A stretch of 64,000 nt of DNA from Sphagnum compactum (GCA_965153455.1 OZ234500.1:3100001-3164000); one strand, 5' to 3'; positions 11,011 to 23,784 are shown, counted from the first letter of the stretch. Notes: generated by a model not told the origin, from the sequence alone. Numbers and translations: made by a program.

Positions 11011-14000
11011 ATGTCGGGTGTGTTGAACAGACTATATTATGACCCACTTAGCTTTTATGGACAACGTGTGCGAATTGCGCGGAGTTACAAGGTCTAGTGT
11101 GTTTACAAATTAGACCCATTGATTTTTTTCAAGTAGATGTGGATATTAAAAAAAATTGCTTATTGTTCATGTGCAATTTTTGGATGCTTCCTTTTGAGTA
11201 TAATTTTATGCATCTATTGAAATAAAAAATTGAAGGGGGACTGGGGTTTATTTTCAGCAAAGGAAAATTGCAATTGAGTTATTTTCAAACCCTGAAGTAT
11301 GAATCAGAAGCAAGGGGCATGAATAAGAATTTTGCAAGCAGATCGGTTCTGATAATGTTGTTGCTGTGTGGAGTAGGGTTTGGAGGAGGAAATAGAGTGT
11401 GTGGCAATCTCTATTTCAGACAAGCCTGTTTGGTTCACAGAGAAACTTTATCCTGTTGGCAAAGTAAGTTACATGAGCGAATATAATTTTTTTGCCTTTC
11501 ATCATTATTTCTGAATTTACAAAGATTATGAATTTCCATACATAGCATCAGCACACTCAGTTGGAATTATTGTGAGTTTCACATTCTTGGCCCTGTTTCA
11601 GTAGTTCTGAAAATAGGGAACCTTGGGTAAGGTTCCGGTATTGGAGCATAATGGCCAAGTGAAGGGTGAAAGCTTGGACTTGCTTGAGTATCTTGACCAA
11701 GAATTTGGAGGGCCAACCATCATGCCCACGGTGAAGCTACTATACCTACTACCCATGTCTCCTAAAATTGTCTATCAAGAATTTCTTCTTTTTTTTCTTG
11801 GAAGCCTGCTAGTATGAATGTCATGATCAAGCTTGATCCATGTCTTGGAATATGTGAAAGATTAATAAAAGGATGCAAGATCTTCTTCTTCATAGGAGTG
11901 GTTACTTTTGGTTCTTCATGAAGTAGCAATTTGTAAATTATGACTGACTCCCATCTGATGAACTTAGAGTGCAAGAAATGAGTGATAAAGAGAACGCATG
12001 TCTCAACTTTATCTGTATACAAAATGATCCAGAAAGTCCTAGAGTCTTGGGTGACATCCATGCTTGGGTGGGTCACAGGAGGAGGACAAGAAAGAGACAG
12101 CTGCAGAGCTGTTGAAGTATACTGATACGTTCCACATGGCTTGGCGTAGAGGCCTTGGCTCCTATGATGCCACTCCAGCTGCTATTCAGAATGCTGTTGG
12201 TAAAATTCTGAGTCCATTCTCCTGCTATACCACACCCAACCCTGGTTTATTTTTCATCATTGTTAGAACTATTGTTCTAGATGTCTGTAGAACTTCAGAA
12301 ACAAGTGTGTGGGATCATTGATGTGATAATGTTCAAGAAGATTTCAGTGGAGGTCTTCTCTTACTGATTTGAAGATTCTGAATGATATACATGAGCTGGG
12401 ATCTACTTCCTGACATGTATACTGATGATTTTCTTCTCATGATCTTCCCATATTGTTGCTTTTTTCCAGCACCAGTGCTTGATTACTTAGAGAATGCACT
12501 CAGGAAATATGCCACCCAAGGACCCTTCTTCCTTGGACATTACAGCCTGGTAAGTACTTTGGGTGTATTCAGTTTTTTTTTGGGGCACCATCTTTGATAT
12601 GTCCATGTTTTAGGATTGTGTGCATAAGAAAATAAAACCGGAATCTCTTTGTTCAATGATCTCAAGAAAAGATTGTTTGTTCATCATGCTCATGAAGTTA
12701 ATTTTGTACACAATTCTTTGTTTTGTGTGACAGGTTGACATAGCCTATGCCCCTTACATTGAAAGATTTCAGATTGCTTTTTCTGGAGTTTCTGGGGTTA
12801 AGTATGATATCACAGCTGGTCGACCAAACCTTGCAAAGTGGATCCAGGTGATTTCCCCCTTCATCCCCAATTCTCATAACATGCAATGCAGTGTCTCAAA
12901 ATTGGGAGTCGACCAGTGTTGGACTGGTATTCTATATAGTAAAGGACGTCGTGGTCGTGAAGCTTCGGGATGAAATGAAGTTTTCCGTCGGGATGAAATG
13001 AAGCTTTCAATCCGTCCATCCGTCATCCATCCCGTCATCCATCCAAACAGAACAAATATATATTTTAAAAAGGGAAAAAACTAGAAAAAAAATAGAAACA
13101 GAAAAACACTTTAACAATTAGAAACTTTTTGTAAACACTTAAACATGAAACAAAAAAGGGAAATACAGTAAAATAATCTTAAAAGAAAACTTAAAAATAG
13201 ATGACAAAAAAAAAGAAACAAAACAGAGAGCAAAAGAAAGAGAAAAAAAATCATATTTGCTATTTTATATAGTAAAGGACGTCGTTTTCGTGAAGCTTCG
13301 GGATGAAATGAAGCTTTTCATCCGTCCATCCGTCCATCATCCATCCTGTCATCCATCCAAACAGAACAAATATATATTTTAAAAAGGGGAAAAACTAGAA
13401 AAAAAATAAAAACAGAAAAACACTTTAACAATTAGAAACTTTTTGTAAACACTTAAACATGAAACAAAAGGGAAATACAGTAAAATAATCTTAAAAGAAA
13501 ATTAAAAAATAGATGACAAAAAATAAGAAACAAAACAGAGAGCAAAAGAAAGAGAAAAAAAACCATACTTGAAAAAAAATGAGGTTTGTCTTCTTTTTCC
13601 AAACTTCAAACCTGCATCTAATCAAACAAAAATAAAAATAAAAATTTTAATTATTTTTATTATAAAACATATTAGGAAAACTAGATTTTTTTGGAAAAAA
13701 ATAGAAACTAAATAAATAAATAAACGCATAAAAATAGAAAAAAATTGAAGATAGACAAAATAAGAATAGAAAAAATTAAAACATGAAACAAACATAAACA
13801 AAAAAAAGTAAAAACACGAAAACTATAAAAAAGGAATGGAAACAAATGAAACAAGGAAAGGGAAATACAGTAAAATCATTTTAAAAGAAAACAAATTACA
13901 AAAAAGAAGAAACCAAATAAAGAGTAGAAAATAAGAAAAAATAAAACTTATAATAATGAAGAAAAACCCTACTTGAAAAAGAATGAGGTGTGTCTTCTTT

Positions 14001-14755
14001 CTCCAAACTTCAAACTTGCATCCAAATAAACAAAAATACAAAAGTGAAAAAGAAACACTTTATTTTTATTATACAAAATAATAACAAAAACAGAAAACAC
14101 ATAAAAACAAAAAACAAAAAAGATAAAAGTTAAAAAAAAAACTAAAACATGAACCAAACATTGTTGAAATAACACACCTGTGCATTAGGCACGGGGTTCA
14201 AACTAGTCAACTAGTATTGGGCGGTCAGTCACCTGGTTTGGCCAGCTAGAACGGTCGGTTCCAGTTCTGGTTAGTAAAACAACCAAACTGGAATCAGGTC
14301 TGATTTTAACACTGCAGATCAGCCTACAGACACCAGATTCCACCAGGCCTGCACACCCCAGGCTCACCCAGGGTGTGCTTACCCAGCAGAATCCACCATC
14401 TATGGCCCACTCTCTAGTACATACCAGTCTAATCCTGCCTACCATGCTGAAAATCTGAATGAAATTCTCAAGCATACCAGCTTCATTATTTAATGTATTA
14501 TTATTATTATTATTATTATCCACCTAATTAATTATTTAATAAATAATTAAGTGCTGAACCAGCCTAGGTACTATAGGTCGGTCTCATGTTGTTGTGGGAT
14601 TTGTGACAAACTGTACATAAATGAGCCAAAAAAAACAACAAATTGTGGATTTTGAGCAGGCTATCAACACTGTGGATGCACATACAAGCAACAGTCTAGA
14701 ACATGATGGATTGCGTGGTGAATTCCAGAAGGTGCTGGTGAGTCAAGCAATTTGA
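11011..14755 (+). CDS. GSTL: Lambda-class glutathione S-transferase, seven exons
   Basis: GST proteins bind glutathione in an N-terminal thioredoxin fold; lambda GSTs act mainly as thiol-transfer or deglutathionylating enzymes, usually cytosolic or plastid. Exons: 11,011-11,091; 11,377-11,463; 11,632-11,730; 12,079-12,199; 12,470-12,549; 12,734-12,847; 14,660-14,755, giving about 225 residues, close to the family's usual size. All phases agree. The start is the first ATG after an in-frame TGA. Seen in order: RLYYDPLSFYGQRVRI, DKPVWFTEKLYPVGK, the cis-proline segment KVPVLEH, the glutathione-binding ES of KGESLDL, and the C-terminal helical domain with VDIAY and YDITAGRPNLAKWIQ. Odd: serine (S14) sits where lambda GSTs carry the catalytic cysteine of the CPFAQR motif. 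Exon 3 needs an AAG acceptor, or starts 15 nt earlier at a TAG. A good donor (CTGGTGAGT) overlaps the last codons, so a longer splice form is possible. Confidence 0.88.
12931..14150. repeat. A-rich tandem array inside the last GST intron
   Basis: TATATAGTAAAGGACGTCGT at 12,933 recurs at 13,266, giving a 333-bp period. The units share GTGAAGCTTCGGGATGAAATGAA, a CCATCCGTC run and a long A-rich tail. A third, more diverged unit repeats the second half: TGAGG-TGTCTTCTTT-TCCAAACTTCAAAC occurs near 13,582 and 13,985, about 405 bp apart. The array makes up most of the 1.8-kb intron. One strand is almost free of T over several hundred bases. Confidence 0.8.
14499..14520. repeat. (ATT)n microsatellite
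   Basis: About seven ATT units lie within the last GST intron, next to an AT palindrome (TTAATTATTTAATAAATAATTAA) at about 14,525-14,550. Confidence 0.8.
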
Positions 14756-15546
14756 AGCTAACTCCAGGAAAATTGCAGGATCTCATTACTAGCATATTTT
14801 TTGAATTAAGACTTGAAAATTGCATCTAACCATTACCCAACAGACAAATGGCTGAAAGCATTGAGGAATCAAGATCTATCTATTTATCTATCTATCTATT
14901 TTTTATGAAGAAGGACATGAATTGTTTGTGATTGCAGGATAGTGGTTTCTTCAGGCGCTTCTCTGATTGAGAGAAATGTCGCATTTAATTGAGAAACAAA
15001 GGGGATTTCACAGTCTAGATTTTCTCTACTCAATTTGCTGTCCAACTTGTGCATGCGCATTTTTTCTGCCAAGAATGTATCAAATTGGACCACTAGTCAA
15101 ACTTCATAATTGGGACTTTTGGTGATCATGGATGACACAAACAAACACAAATTATTTCTATTTAGAAATCAATGGGGAGCGGGTGGCAGATCTGGAACTC
15201 ACTACGAATGTAAATCCAGGTCTGGCAATAATATACTTTAGAGGGATTGCCCATACTTGGGCCATCTCCAATGGCACAAGTGAAGTGACCTTCACAGAAC
15301 TACAACCTTTTAAATAGTGTGAAAGTGAGTTATGTGCACAAGAGATTGTATGTCTTTAATTTAAGGGCTAATATAAAGAAACGAGTGCTTTTGATTGATG
15401 GATGATGATGATTATCTGGTGTGGTGGCATTTAAATACTCTCTCAAATTCTTCATGTTTATAGTTGGTGTGGGGAAATAATTGACACTCTATTTTGCATG
15501 TGATAAACACTCATAGACCTACCTCAATATACCTCAATATTATACT

Positions 15547-15592
15547 GCCTGCAATAACAAGTATAGGCACATATAATGTTGGGGCATTTCCT
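15547..15592 (+). repeat. Partial copy of the foldback element arm
   Basis: GCCTGCAATAACAAGTATAGGC then ACATATAATGTTGGGGCA closely matches the right arm of the foldback element at 53,188-53,222 (GCAATAACAACTATGTGC, ACATATAATGTTGGGGGC). No matching left arm was found nearby, so this is a fragment or a solo arm. Confidence 0.5.
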
Positions 15593-15616
15593 CTGGATCC
15601 GGGTAGGTTTTTATTT

Positions 15617-15650
15617 AAGGATTTTGTGATGTAGCCAAAGTGGGAACTGG
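15617..15650 (-). repeat. End fragment of the GCCAAATTTGGCTA dispersed family
   Basis: AGGATTTTGTGATGTAGCCAAAGTGGGAA is the reverse complement of the CACTTTGGCTACATCACAAAATCCT end seen at 27,300. Only this end of the element is recognisable here. Confidence 0.5.
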
Positions 15651-16115
15651 ATTTTCATTTTTTTTTCACTCAAACAGAGAAATCCATTGCAAGAAAAACC
15701 AAACCACAACCAGCCCAGGGGCAACAAACTTGATATATTTTTGGGTGTAAGGGTTTTATTCTGCACATGCTCACAATGATGTACCTTATGTGGTTCTCAC
15801 AATTCTCACCCATTGATTTATATCCGACCAATAGGGCTTTTTTTTTCAAATTTCTCAAGTAAGTTCACTAGCAAAGATCCCCAACATTAATTAGCAATAA
15901 ATGGCAACTATCCTAGGTGGGATGTAAATTTTTTTCAAAATCCCACTTTGTACTAGTGACCACCATGAATGGAGTGTCTAAATGTGGCAAATTCTAACAT
16001 TTTTTCCTCAAAATATGGAAATATTTGCAAAACAATTCCCATAAAATCCTTTGTAAGATTGTTGGCCCTCTTTTCAAGTGATGAAATTTTTCCCAAAAAA
16101 GAAACATCACCAACA

Positions 16116-16244
16116 ACATTAACAAAACCTTGTAACATTTTTGTGTAAAATTAGCATGCCCAATCATCTTAATACCAAGTTTTCTGTCCATCTCTCATAG
16201 AAAATTTGGAAGATACTTATGAATGATACCCATTAATGAATGTT
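16116..16244 (+). repeat. Left direct repeat flanking the 4-kb LINE block
   Basis: ACATTAACAAAACCTTGTAACATTTT, GTGTAAAATTAGCATG, AATCATCTTAATA, CATAGAAAATTTGGAAGAT and TAATGAATGT recur in the same order and orientation at 20,183-20,325. The two copies are about 80% alike by eye. Confidence 0.75.
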
Positions 16245-16740
16245 GCCAAAAAACATTGCCAATTAGGATTAGCAAAGGAGAGATTCTTCTGGGCATTGAC
16301 CAGACGCTCGCATACATTGAGGAATCTCAATGGAAGGTTGGATGGACTAGAGGATTCTGCTCTGCCATCTTCTTCGTCGTCTTCTTCTTCTTGGGGTGCC
16401 AGTGATGGCGGTGTTGATGATGAATTATGGTGGGAGGAACAACAGTAGTAGGAGGAGGAGACTATGCGTGACTACTTCTCGGCGAGGCTTGCTCGCTGCA
16501 GCTCCTGACAGCCATTACTGGTTCTTGTACAACAAGCTCCTTCTTCTTTCCATCAGAGATTTTTGGAAAGAATTGTTGTGCTGCTGGAGCTTGAGCAGGA
16601 CAATTATCTTTTGGCTGTAATGGGTGCAAAGTGGAGGGGGTGGCATGGGTTGGTTCATTGGTCGGGGTTAGGGTTCAGGGTTAGACTGCAAAAACTGCAG
16701 CAACTTCAATTGTTTCAGTGCCTTATAGTTTAGGGCTTCG
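16236..16740 (+). pseudogene. Decayed reading frame of unknown function
   Basis: One frame stays protein-like for about 165 codons but is broken by stops after EELWWEEQQ-like sequence and after ARLARCSS. It shows a serine run (eight S), an acidic patch, then MRDYFSARLARCSS, LVLVQQAPSFHQRFLERI and LLELEQDNYLLAVMGAKW. It is much GC-richer than its surroundings, which suggests former coding DNA. I do not recognise the family. It sits just inside the left direct repeat and ahead of the LINE, so it could be LINE ORF1 or 5' sequence, or a captured exon. Confidence 0.35.
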
Positions 16741-16999
16741 TTAGTTAATGTGTAAAGGCATGGCAAACCCTACTGTTTGACCCACATCAATGTGCCAATG
16801 GGTGTCACATCAAGATTTTGATATCATGATGACTTGTATGGACCATTATGAGACGTCTTCACCCCTTCACTCGATGATTCCCATTGCATCTATTTTGTTT
16901 CATCTAGTTTTTTTAGTTGAACCTAATTTGTCCTCACATTTCACACCTTGTCTACCTCATTAGTCACAAGCTATTCTTCAATCATATGTACCTACACTA

Positions 17000-19900
17000 A
17001 AGGCTTATCTATCCCATAAGCAATATATGTGTGTTCATTGTCCTAGTTGTGGTCACTTATACATAGCAAGAATAGGATTAACGCATCACTAGGCATCATG
17101 CATCTCACACATGCAATCATCAACTTTTGTGGTGTCAATGCTTTCGACATTACCGTCTTCTCTTCCATCTTCAGATTGGACATGGATTGCATCATTAAAT
17201 ATCATCAATGTTTTCTATCTTGATTTACCATGCCCCCGTTCATATCAGTATATTCCATATGTTCCTTGGGTCGAAATTCAACATGTTTTGCACATCCTTT
17301 TAACTCAGTTAGTCGTCTACCAAGAAACTCGCACCCGTTTGTGTCAGTACATGGTAAGGGACTAAGAGACATTACAAGAAGAACATATGATTAGAGCATA
17401 GAGTGTTGGCTTCCCAAAGATCTTCAAAAATGGCATTGGATCCTATTCCACCTCCGCACAATTACGTCATGCACAAACACTTGTTCATGTCAAGGAGTAT
17501 ACTTGAATAGTGCATGCATGGCCCTTAGCACTCCTACGGCCCCATCATCTAAGACCATTATGACCCTTCACCATCTTGATCCATTGGGTGAAGTTGACTT
17601 CCCCCCTTTTGTTGATGATTTTCATCCAAAAACGGATCTTGTTTTGGATAAAAAAACATTCACCACGTCTTTCATATGGCAGTCTTTTGGGCATGGTGTA
17701 TGAGCTTTTGTGAAATTGCTTTCACTACTATAAAATGTGGGTGCAATTCATTAATTTCCATTCATTAAATCGGTGAATTTACGATAATTTACTAAAATCA
17801 TTTAGCATACAAGGACACCTTCTGTTATAATGTTTGTCAATGATGACTATGCTAATGGCTTTGAGCTTTTTTTAAAGATATGTCAACACATTGCTTGTGG
17901 TCTTGTTCTTCCATTAATATCATGTTTGTTTGTTGCATCATGACTATTAGCTTTGGAAAAACAAGCCAAAGGCATTCGGCCCACTGTAATTGGAGAAGTG
18001 ATTTATCAATTGGTCGCTTGCACATTAGCTATTCATTTCAAGGATTCATTTGTAAAACATTTTAATCCACACCAGTTTGGGGTGGCAACACTAAGCAAAT
18101 GTGACACATTGGTTCATGGAGTTAAAATTATGTTAGATTTACATCTAGAGTGGGTGGTATTATAAGTGGATGTTTGAAACACATTTAATTCAATATCTTG
18201 AACAACCATTTTTTAAGAATTACATCTTGTACCAGCACCTTGGATCAAATTTTCCCATTTGTTTATCAGTTTTATGCACACCCATCTCCACTATATTTCT
18301 TAGAGGCTTCTAAACACAAGGATTTCACGATCATTCCCCTTGTGGTAAACAACAAAGGGATCCTTTGAAAGGAGTGTTATTTGAATTAGTTCATTTTTGC
18401 ATTCTTCATTCTATTATAACAACCCATCCTACTTGTGTTTTTCCCTCATTCGCAAATGATATGCACATAATTAGTCATGCCTTAGAAGTGGTATTTTGAG
18501 ATTACAAAAAGAGTTTACAACATTAGGACTTGTAGTGTAGTTGATGAAATGTGTAGCTTAGTCTCCACAAAGGTTAGACTATTCTATATCACTTCAAGTT
18601 TTTTTTACACATGAGTCTAGTCTTCGTATTTTGGTGCTCAAGTGGGTCCTTTGCCATTTGTGGAATCTTTCGTATTAGAGGCATTCTAGGAGGACCTCCA
18701 CACAATTCTAACCTTCCTATGCTTATAAATCTTCATGTAGCTTTTGCAATGCTTTCACTATGTTATGCCCAAGGACCACGTTACCTACAACATACTATAT
18801 TTCCATCACTAGGTATCTTGCAACATTACACCAAGTTGAATGCTACTACCATAGCTATGTTGGAAAAGTTATTAAGTTCAAGATCTTTTGGCACCACAAT
18901 GGGCCATTTGGTTCATCGTTAGGTCACTATTTCTACTTCTTCAAGGGAGTTAGGCCTTCCTTTAATGGTTCGACTTGATGCCCTTACCTTCTTAGGATGT
19001 TGGGCTTTGATCGTTTTTGCATTAATCTTTCGTTTCTCACCTTGTTCTTCTTAATGTGATGGCACATATAGAGATCGATGTTTACCCCTTTTAGATAGCA
19101 CTATGGGATACCCGTGTGATATTACCTGAGGTCATCCAATCACATGTATTGTTTTCGAAAGTCTAATGGTGTATTCATATCTTCAAATGTAGTCTTCTTT
19201 GATGGACCAACTACATGAGTAGGAATTTATTTCATTTTTAGTAGACATTCCTTCAGATATCATGCGAACACGTATTCATTCTTATGCACGTCCAACAACA
19301 AGGACTTAGTTATTAGCTCTTCCTAACACCCCTTCATTTCATTTATCCTCAACCCATTTCCTTAGAACGTTACGTATGCATCTCGGTATACATCTTATGG
19401 TTGCACATCTTTCATGATGTCAATGTGGTCATACCATCAATGATTTGGGTATCCATTTGCTATGTTGCTCGTGCACAAATAAACACATTGCAGCCCATGA
19501 TATCGGGTTGGAAAGTGGAACCCACATACAAAAAGATGTTTCCCACCTTTTTTGTTGCCATACATGGAGATAAGTGGATATTGTCATAACTAGAAATGGT
19601 TTTCAAACCTTGGTGAACATTATCATTGCTACTCCGATTTGTATAAATTTGGTATAACGTGCTTTAACAATGACAACACATGTAGTAATAGTTATCGCTC
19701 AAAACTAGGCACGATCCTACATATAGTAAGCACCAAGAAATGATTTCATTCCCCTTGCCACAAAGACCTATGGTTGTTTCCATCTTCGTTTTGGTTCTTT
19801 TTTACTTCTAGTGTACATGCCAATATAGCTCGTCATCAGCAAACCTCCTTGGTACCTTCAATGTTTATATCCTATTATAGGCAATGAATGTCAATAGCCC

Positions 19901-20175
19901 TCCAATGTGCATGCAGCATAAGCCATCACAATTCTTCAACAGGCTACCATGCTTAGTCATAGTTCTTCATCTCTTTCACACATACTAACTAATGCACCTC
20001 CATCACTAGTTGATTTGTGGTAGAAGATGCCTTTTTAGCATTAGGTCTTCTACTTCATTATTATCGTTTTGATTGTTTTGGTTTTCCTTTCATGTGTTTA
20101 CATTTGCTTCGACATGCCTCATACTTTTTGTGGATGGATTTCCATCCTTGTTTATATGTATATATATACAAGGTT
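17000..20175 (+). mobile_element. Decayed LINE (non-LTR) retrotransposon with reverse transcriptase
   Basis: Reverse-transcriptase motifs appear in the right order with frameshifts and stops between them: GIRPTVIGEVIYQLVA (about 17,970), HQFGVATLSKCDTLVHGVK (about 18,075), VDVWNTFNSIS (about 18,170), QQRDPLKGVLFELVHF (about 18,352, the QGDP-type motif) and FANDMHIIS (about 18,450, the catalytic FADD box with one D changed to N). Conserved downstream segments follow near 18,730-18,980, at 19,401-19,590 (VIPSMIWVS, WKVEPTYKKMFP) and near 19,830-19,880 (ARHQQTSLVPSM, ISYYRQ). The element is inactive. The 5' part at 17,000-17,700 is less certain. LINE-type calling is from recalled motif order. 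Confidence 0.7.
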
Positions 20176-20182
20176 TACTCTC

Positions 20183-20325
20183 ACATTAACAAAGCCTTGT
20201 AACATTATTTGGCACATTTTTTAGGTGTAAAATTAGCATGTTTAATCATCTTAATATTAAATTATCCTTCCATCTTTCATAGAAAATTTGGAAGATTGTT
20301 ATGAATGGTGTCTCCTAATGAATGT
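20183..20325 (+). repeat. Right direct repeat flanking the 4-kb LINE block
   Basis: Partner of the repeat at 16,116-16,244, with about 12 extra bases after TGTAACATT. The pair brackets the GC-rich broken frame and the LINE relic. Confidence 0.75.
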
Positions 20326-20329
20326 AGTC

Positions 20330-22324
20330 ATTTTCATATTTTCTTTGGGTTGAGGTAATGATCACATCTAATAAAATTGTCTCCCTTGACTATCAAGTTG
20401 ATTTCCCAATAATTAACCACCCACACCTTTCTATTAATCCAACAACATTTTCCCTCCTATTTTTTTTCTAACCACAAGCTTTATAAAAGTTTAGGGGGAA
20501 GATTTGATGAGGGGTTTAGAGATTTTACCTATATGTGTGTATAACTTGCTCCCTCTCTACCTCTTCCTTCTCCTCCTACTTACACGTGTCTTATTGTTTA
20601 TCTTGAACAGTAAGTAAATAAAGCATGATAACATACATTCTCATACACACACATGCAATTAAATTATCAAAACTACTAGGGGAAATTATTGTGTTTGTAT
20701 ATTTAAGGAACACATGAAATAAAGGGTATTTTTTGGTATGTAATGAAATAATAAAATATGAAAATATTTAAATATGTTTTAAAAACCCAATTCTAAACAT
20801 CCTATTTACACTTCAATAAATTATAACATTTATTTTTTCAATAATTTGCACCTTTTTAAAATGTCATTTGGAGAAAAAAAATGAAAATAATTTCCCTTAC
20901 CTTTTTATGCATCTACCCACACATTTGTTTCCTAAATTCAACAAGTAAAGTAATTTCCTTTACCTTTTACGCATCTACCCACACATTTGTTTTATACATT
21001 CAACAAGTACAATAGGGTAGGACAACCCACGTACACACACATGTTGCCTCAAGCTCTTCTAAGTTCAAGTTTACATGGAGTGATTGTTACATCATACTAT
21101 GCAACTTGAATTTTACACCATATTCATGGAAGCAAACCTTTTCATAAAAATTGGCTCGACAACTTTTGAGTGATTGAAAATTGTGGCATGTGCAAATACT
21201 TAAAAAATGGAACACATGTGGTTACAAATACCACTTTTAAATGGCAAAACTTTGACTCAGATTTAACAACATGTGTAGCAAAGAGAATGGGGTTCCCAAT
21301 TCTTGCACATGTGAGTGTGAAATTTGTGGTTCGAGTTCTAAGTGCAATGTTCATTTGCAAACATTTGAGGGTGTGACACGATTGTGGTAGTCCATTTTGT
21401 GTCCAAAAGGTCCCTTAGAGGAATGGTTTAGATTCAATTGCATTTTTGGTAAATGTAAGGACTATGGTGTCAAAAGTTTAAAACTTTGTCCACATAAAAT
21501 TTATGGTAATGGCAACTAATGCGGTGGAAGTGTTTTCAGAAGGTATCTGCAGGGTTAACAAGGGCCAGAGAAGACAAAAAAGGTCATAAGACCAGAAAGT
21601 TTTGAAACCTTGCCATCAAACTTGGTTACAAGAGCAAGGAAAGATTATTGCTTGAAGAAGGGAACAAAAAAAGTTGTGTGAAGAAGGATAAATTGTTGTG
21701 TGTGAACCATATGTCAGCTTTAATCCAGTTCCTTTAGGAAGTAGTCCAGTTCCACTTGGAGAGAATACACACTAACAATGCACAAGGGTGTTTGCATGTC
21801 TGACAAGTACTTCCAAAAGTATGATCTATGATCTTCCATTCCAATCTTCTTAGCTGTGTTATGGACTCATGGTTCTGCATGGGCACACTGGACCCAAGTT
21901 CCAACAACATCCTTGCTTGCATATTAGATGCCATATGGGTAATCTTGAATCCAACATGGTCTTGGTGAGGATGGCCAAGGTGAGAAACAATGGATCTAGA
22001 TCATGCTAGGTAGATCCATGGTAGGCCTAATCCAGACACATATGAGCATCACCATGGCCAATGTTGTTTTCAGGGTATTATTTTGTATGGGGGTTTTGTT
22101 TGAAGTAATTTGATAGTATTATGATTTGCCATCTCTGTTGCACCACAGGAACTTCAGTTTTGCACTAGGGTACTTCCTATGATTTTCATTAATTAGTTGG
22201 GGTATGGGTCCATACCTAGAGGCTAGCAGAGTTATTTAAAAAACAAATCCCTTTTATCACAAGGTAGATTGAATGAACCAAAATCCCTTACAAAATACAT
22301 GTATAATTCACATAATATAATATA

Positions 22325-22364
<40 letters not shown>

Positions 22365-23780
22365 GTTTTGGGCTAGGATCACCCATGCACTTAAAATTTG
22401 GTCTTTATGTGGATTACATCAATAGGCCGAAGCTCATCACACATGCCTAAAGAGTTGTCGTACAAGGATCGGCCATCAAATACATACAAGTTGTCCCTTG
22501 TAATGATTTCACAATCACTTTAATACATGTGCTTGCTATAACATAACTTGATTACACAAAATCTTATCACAAGGTTTAACAATAGATTAAAAACATGAAA
22601 GTATGGAAATGAAAATTGAGCCCAAAACTCCACCCATTATCCCTTAAATACTTGAAGGGAGGATGGATGAATTATCCATCCCTTTCATACAAATGTAATA
22701 AATATTATCATCCATTAATTTGAAACCAATAATATTATGGCACCTATTAATCTTTTAGAACATTCATCATTTATATGGATGAACCTCTACAGTATTTGAC
22801 ATCTCCTTCCCAAGAATCTACTGTTTTGTCCCGAATTCAAATTAATTGACTTTTTTTTATGACTAATTAAAAATAATTAACTAACCCATACATGAGTTCA
22901 AAATAGGACCCTAATCAAAATATCCTTATGCATACGGCCCATAATGTCATTATTTATAATTTATTTCTCATACATACACATCTTCTATCTTATGCCATAG
23001 CTAATATTATTTGTAAAGTTTGCCTTTAGTGACCACGTTTTTTTTTTTGTTACAAGTGCATCCAAAGTTCAAAATTATTTTCTTCCCCCTTTTTTATGAG
23101 TTATTTTTGTTAGGTCACGGCAAACCAACATACATTTACCTTTATGAGTGAGGCCTTGTAGCCGCCATATTTGGCCCAAGAAATGTATGTTAACTTTAGA
23201 TTCAAAGACCATGGTTTTGTCTTAGAATATCATTTTTTTGTATTATAAGAAATTTCAAAAAAAATTATTTAAAAAAAAATGCTATTGTATAGGTGTGGGT
23301 GCTACTAGTTCACCAATTCTTGTTGATTGGCCCATTTCAAACCCAAAAATATATATATATCTCAAAAACTAAACATAGTGGTAAAAAGTTCATCATTTAC
23401 CCTATATTTATCATGTAGGTATAACCCAGTAAATTTAGAGTAAATAAAGATACTTACACAATTATGGCACATTTTAAAATGGAGAACAACAATTAGTTAA
23501 ACAATTATGGTGAACACATGAAATTTAACACATCCTTTTAAAAACCTAACAAAAATAAATAGGAACCAATTTCAGTACCCTTTGTTCAAAGCAATCTTAT
23601 GATGGAAAGTGGTAGTAAAATATAAAGAGATTCCAAGAGCATATGGTAAGAGTTTTTTTCAAGGTAATCAATGTAAGGAAGAAAAATAAAATTTCAAAAG
23701 AAAACATATTCAATAGTTGGTCACCATAATTTTAACAAAATCCATCATAATCACATCATTATTTATTTACTTTTCAAAAA
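20330..23780. other. Gene-free stretch with an AT dinucleotide run
   Basis: No gene was recognised. Short frames near 21,142-21,376 lie opposite one another and look like shadows. A (TA)n tract lies at about 22,316-22,362. The GC-richer part at 21,540-22,080 could be an old insertion but shows no motif I can name. Confidence 0.5.
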
Positions 23781-23784
23781 CTTG

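Noticed and set aside
11622-11817. Independent small gene starting with the LEHNGQVKGESLD segment
   Set aside because: This is GST exon 3 read through into its intron; the apparent start is a TTG codon and the true frame joins exons 2 and 4 in phase.
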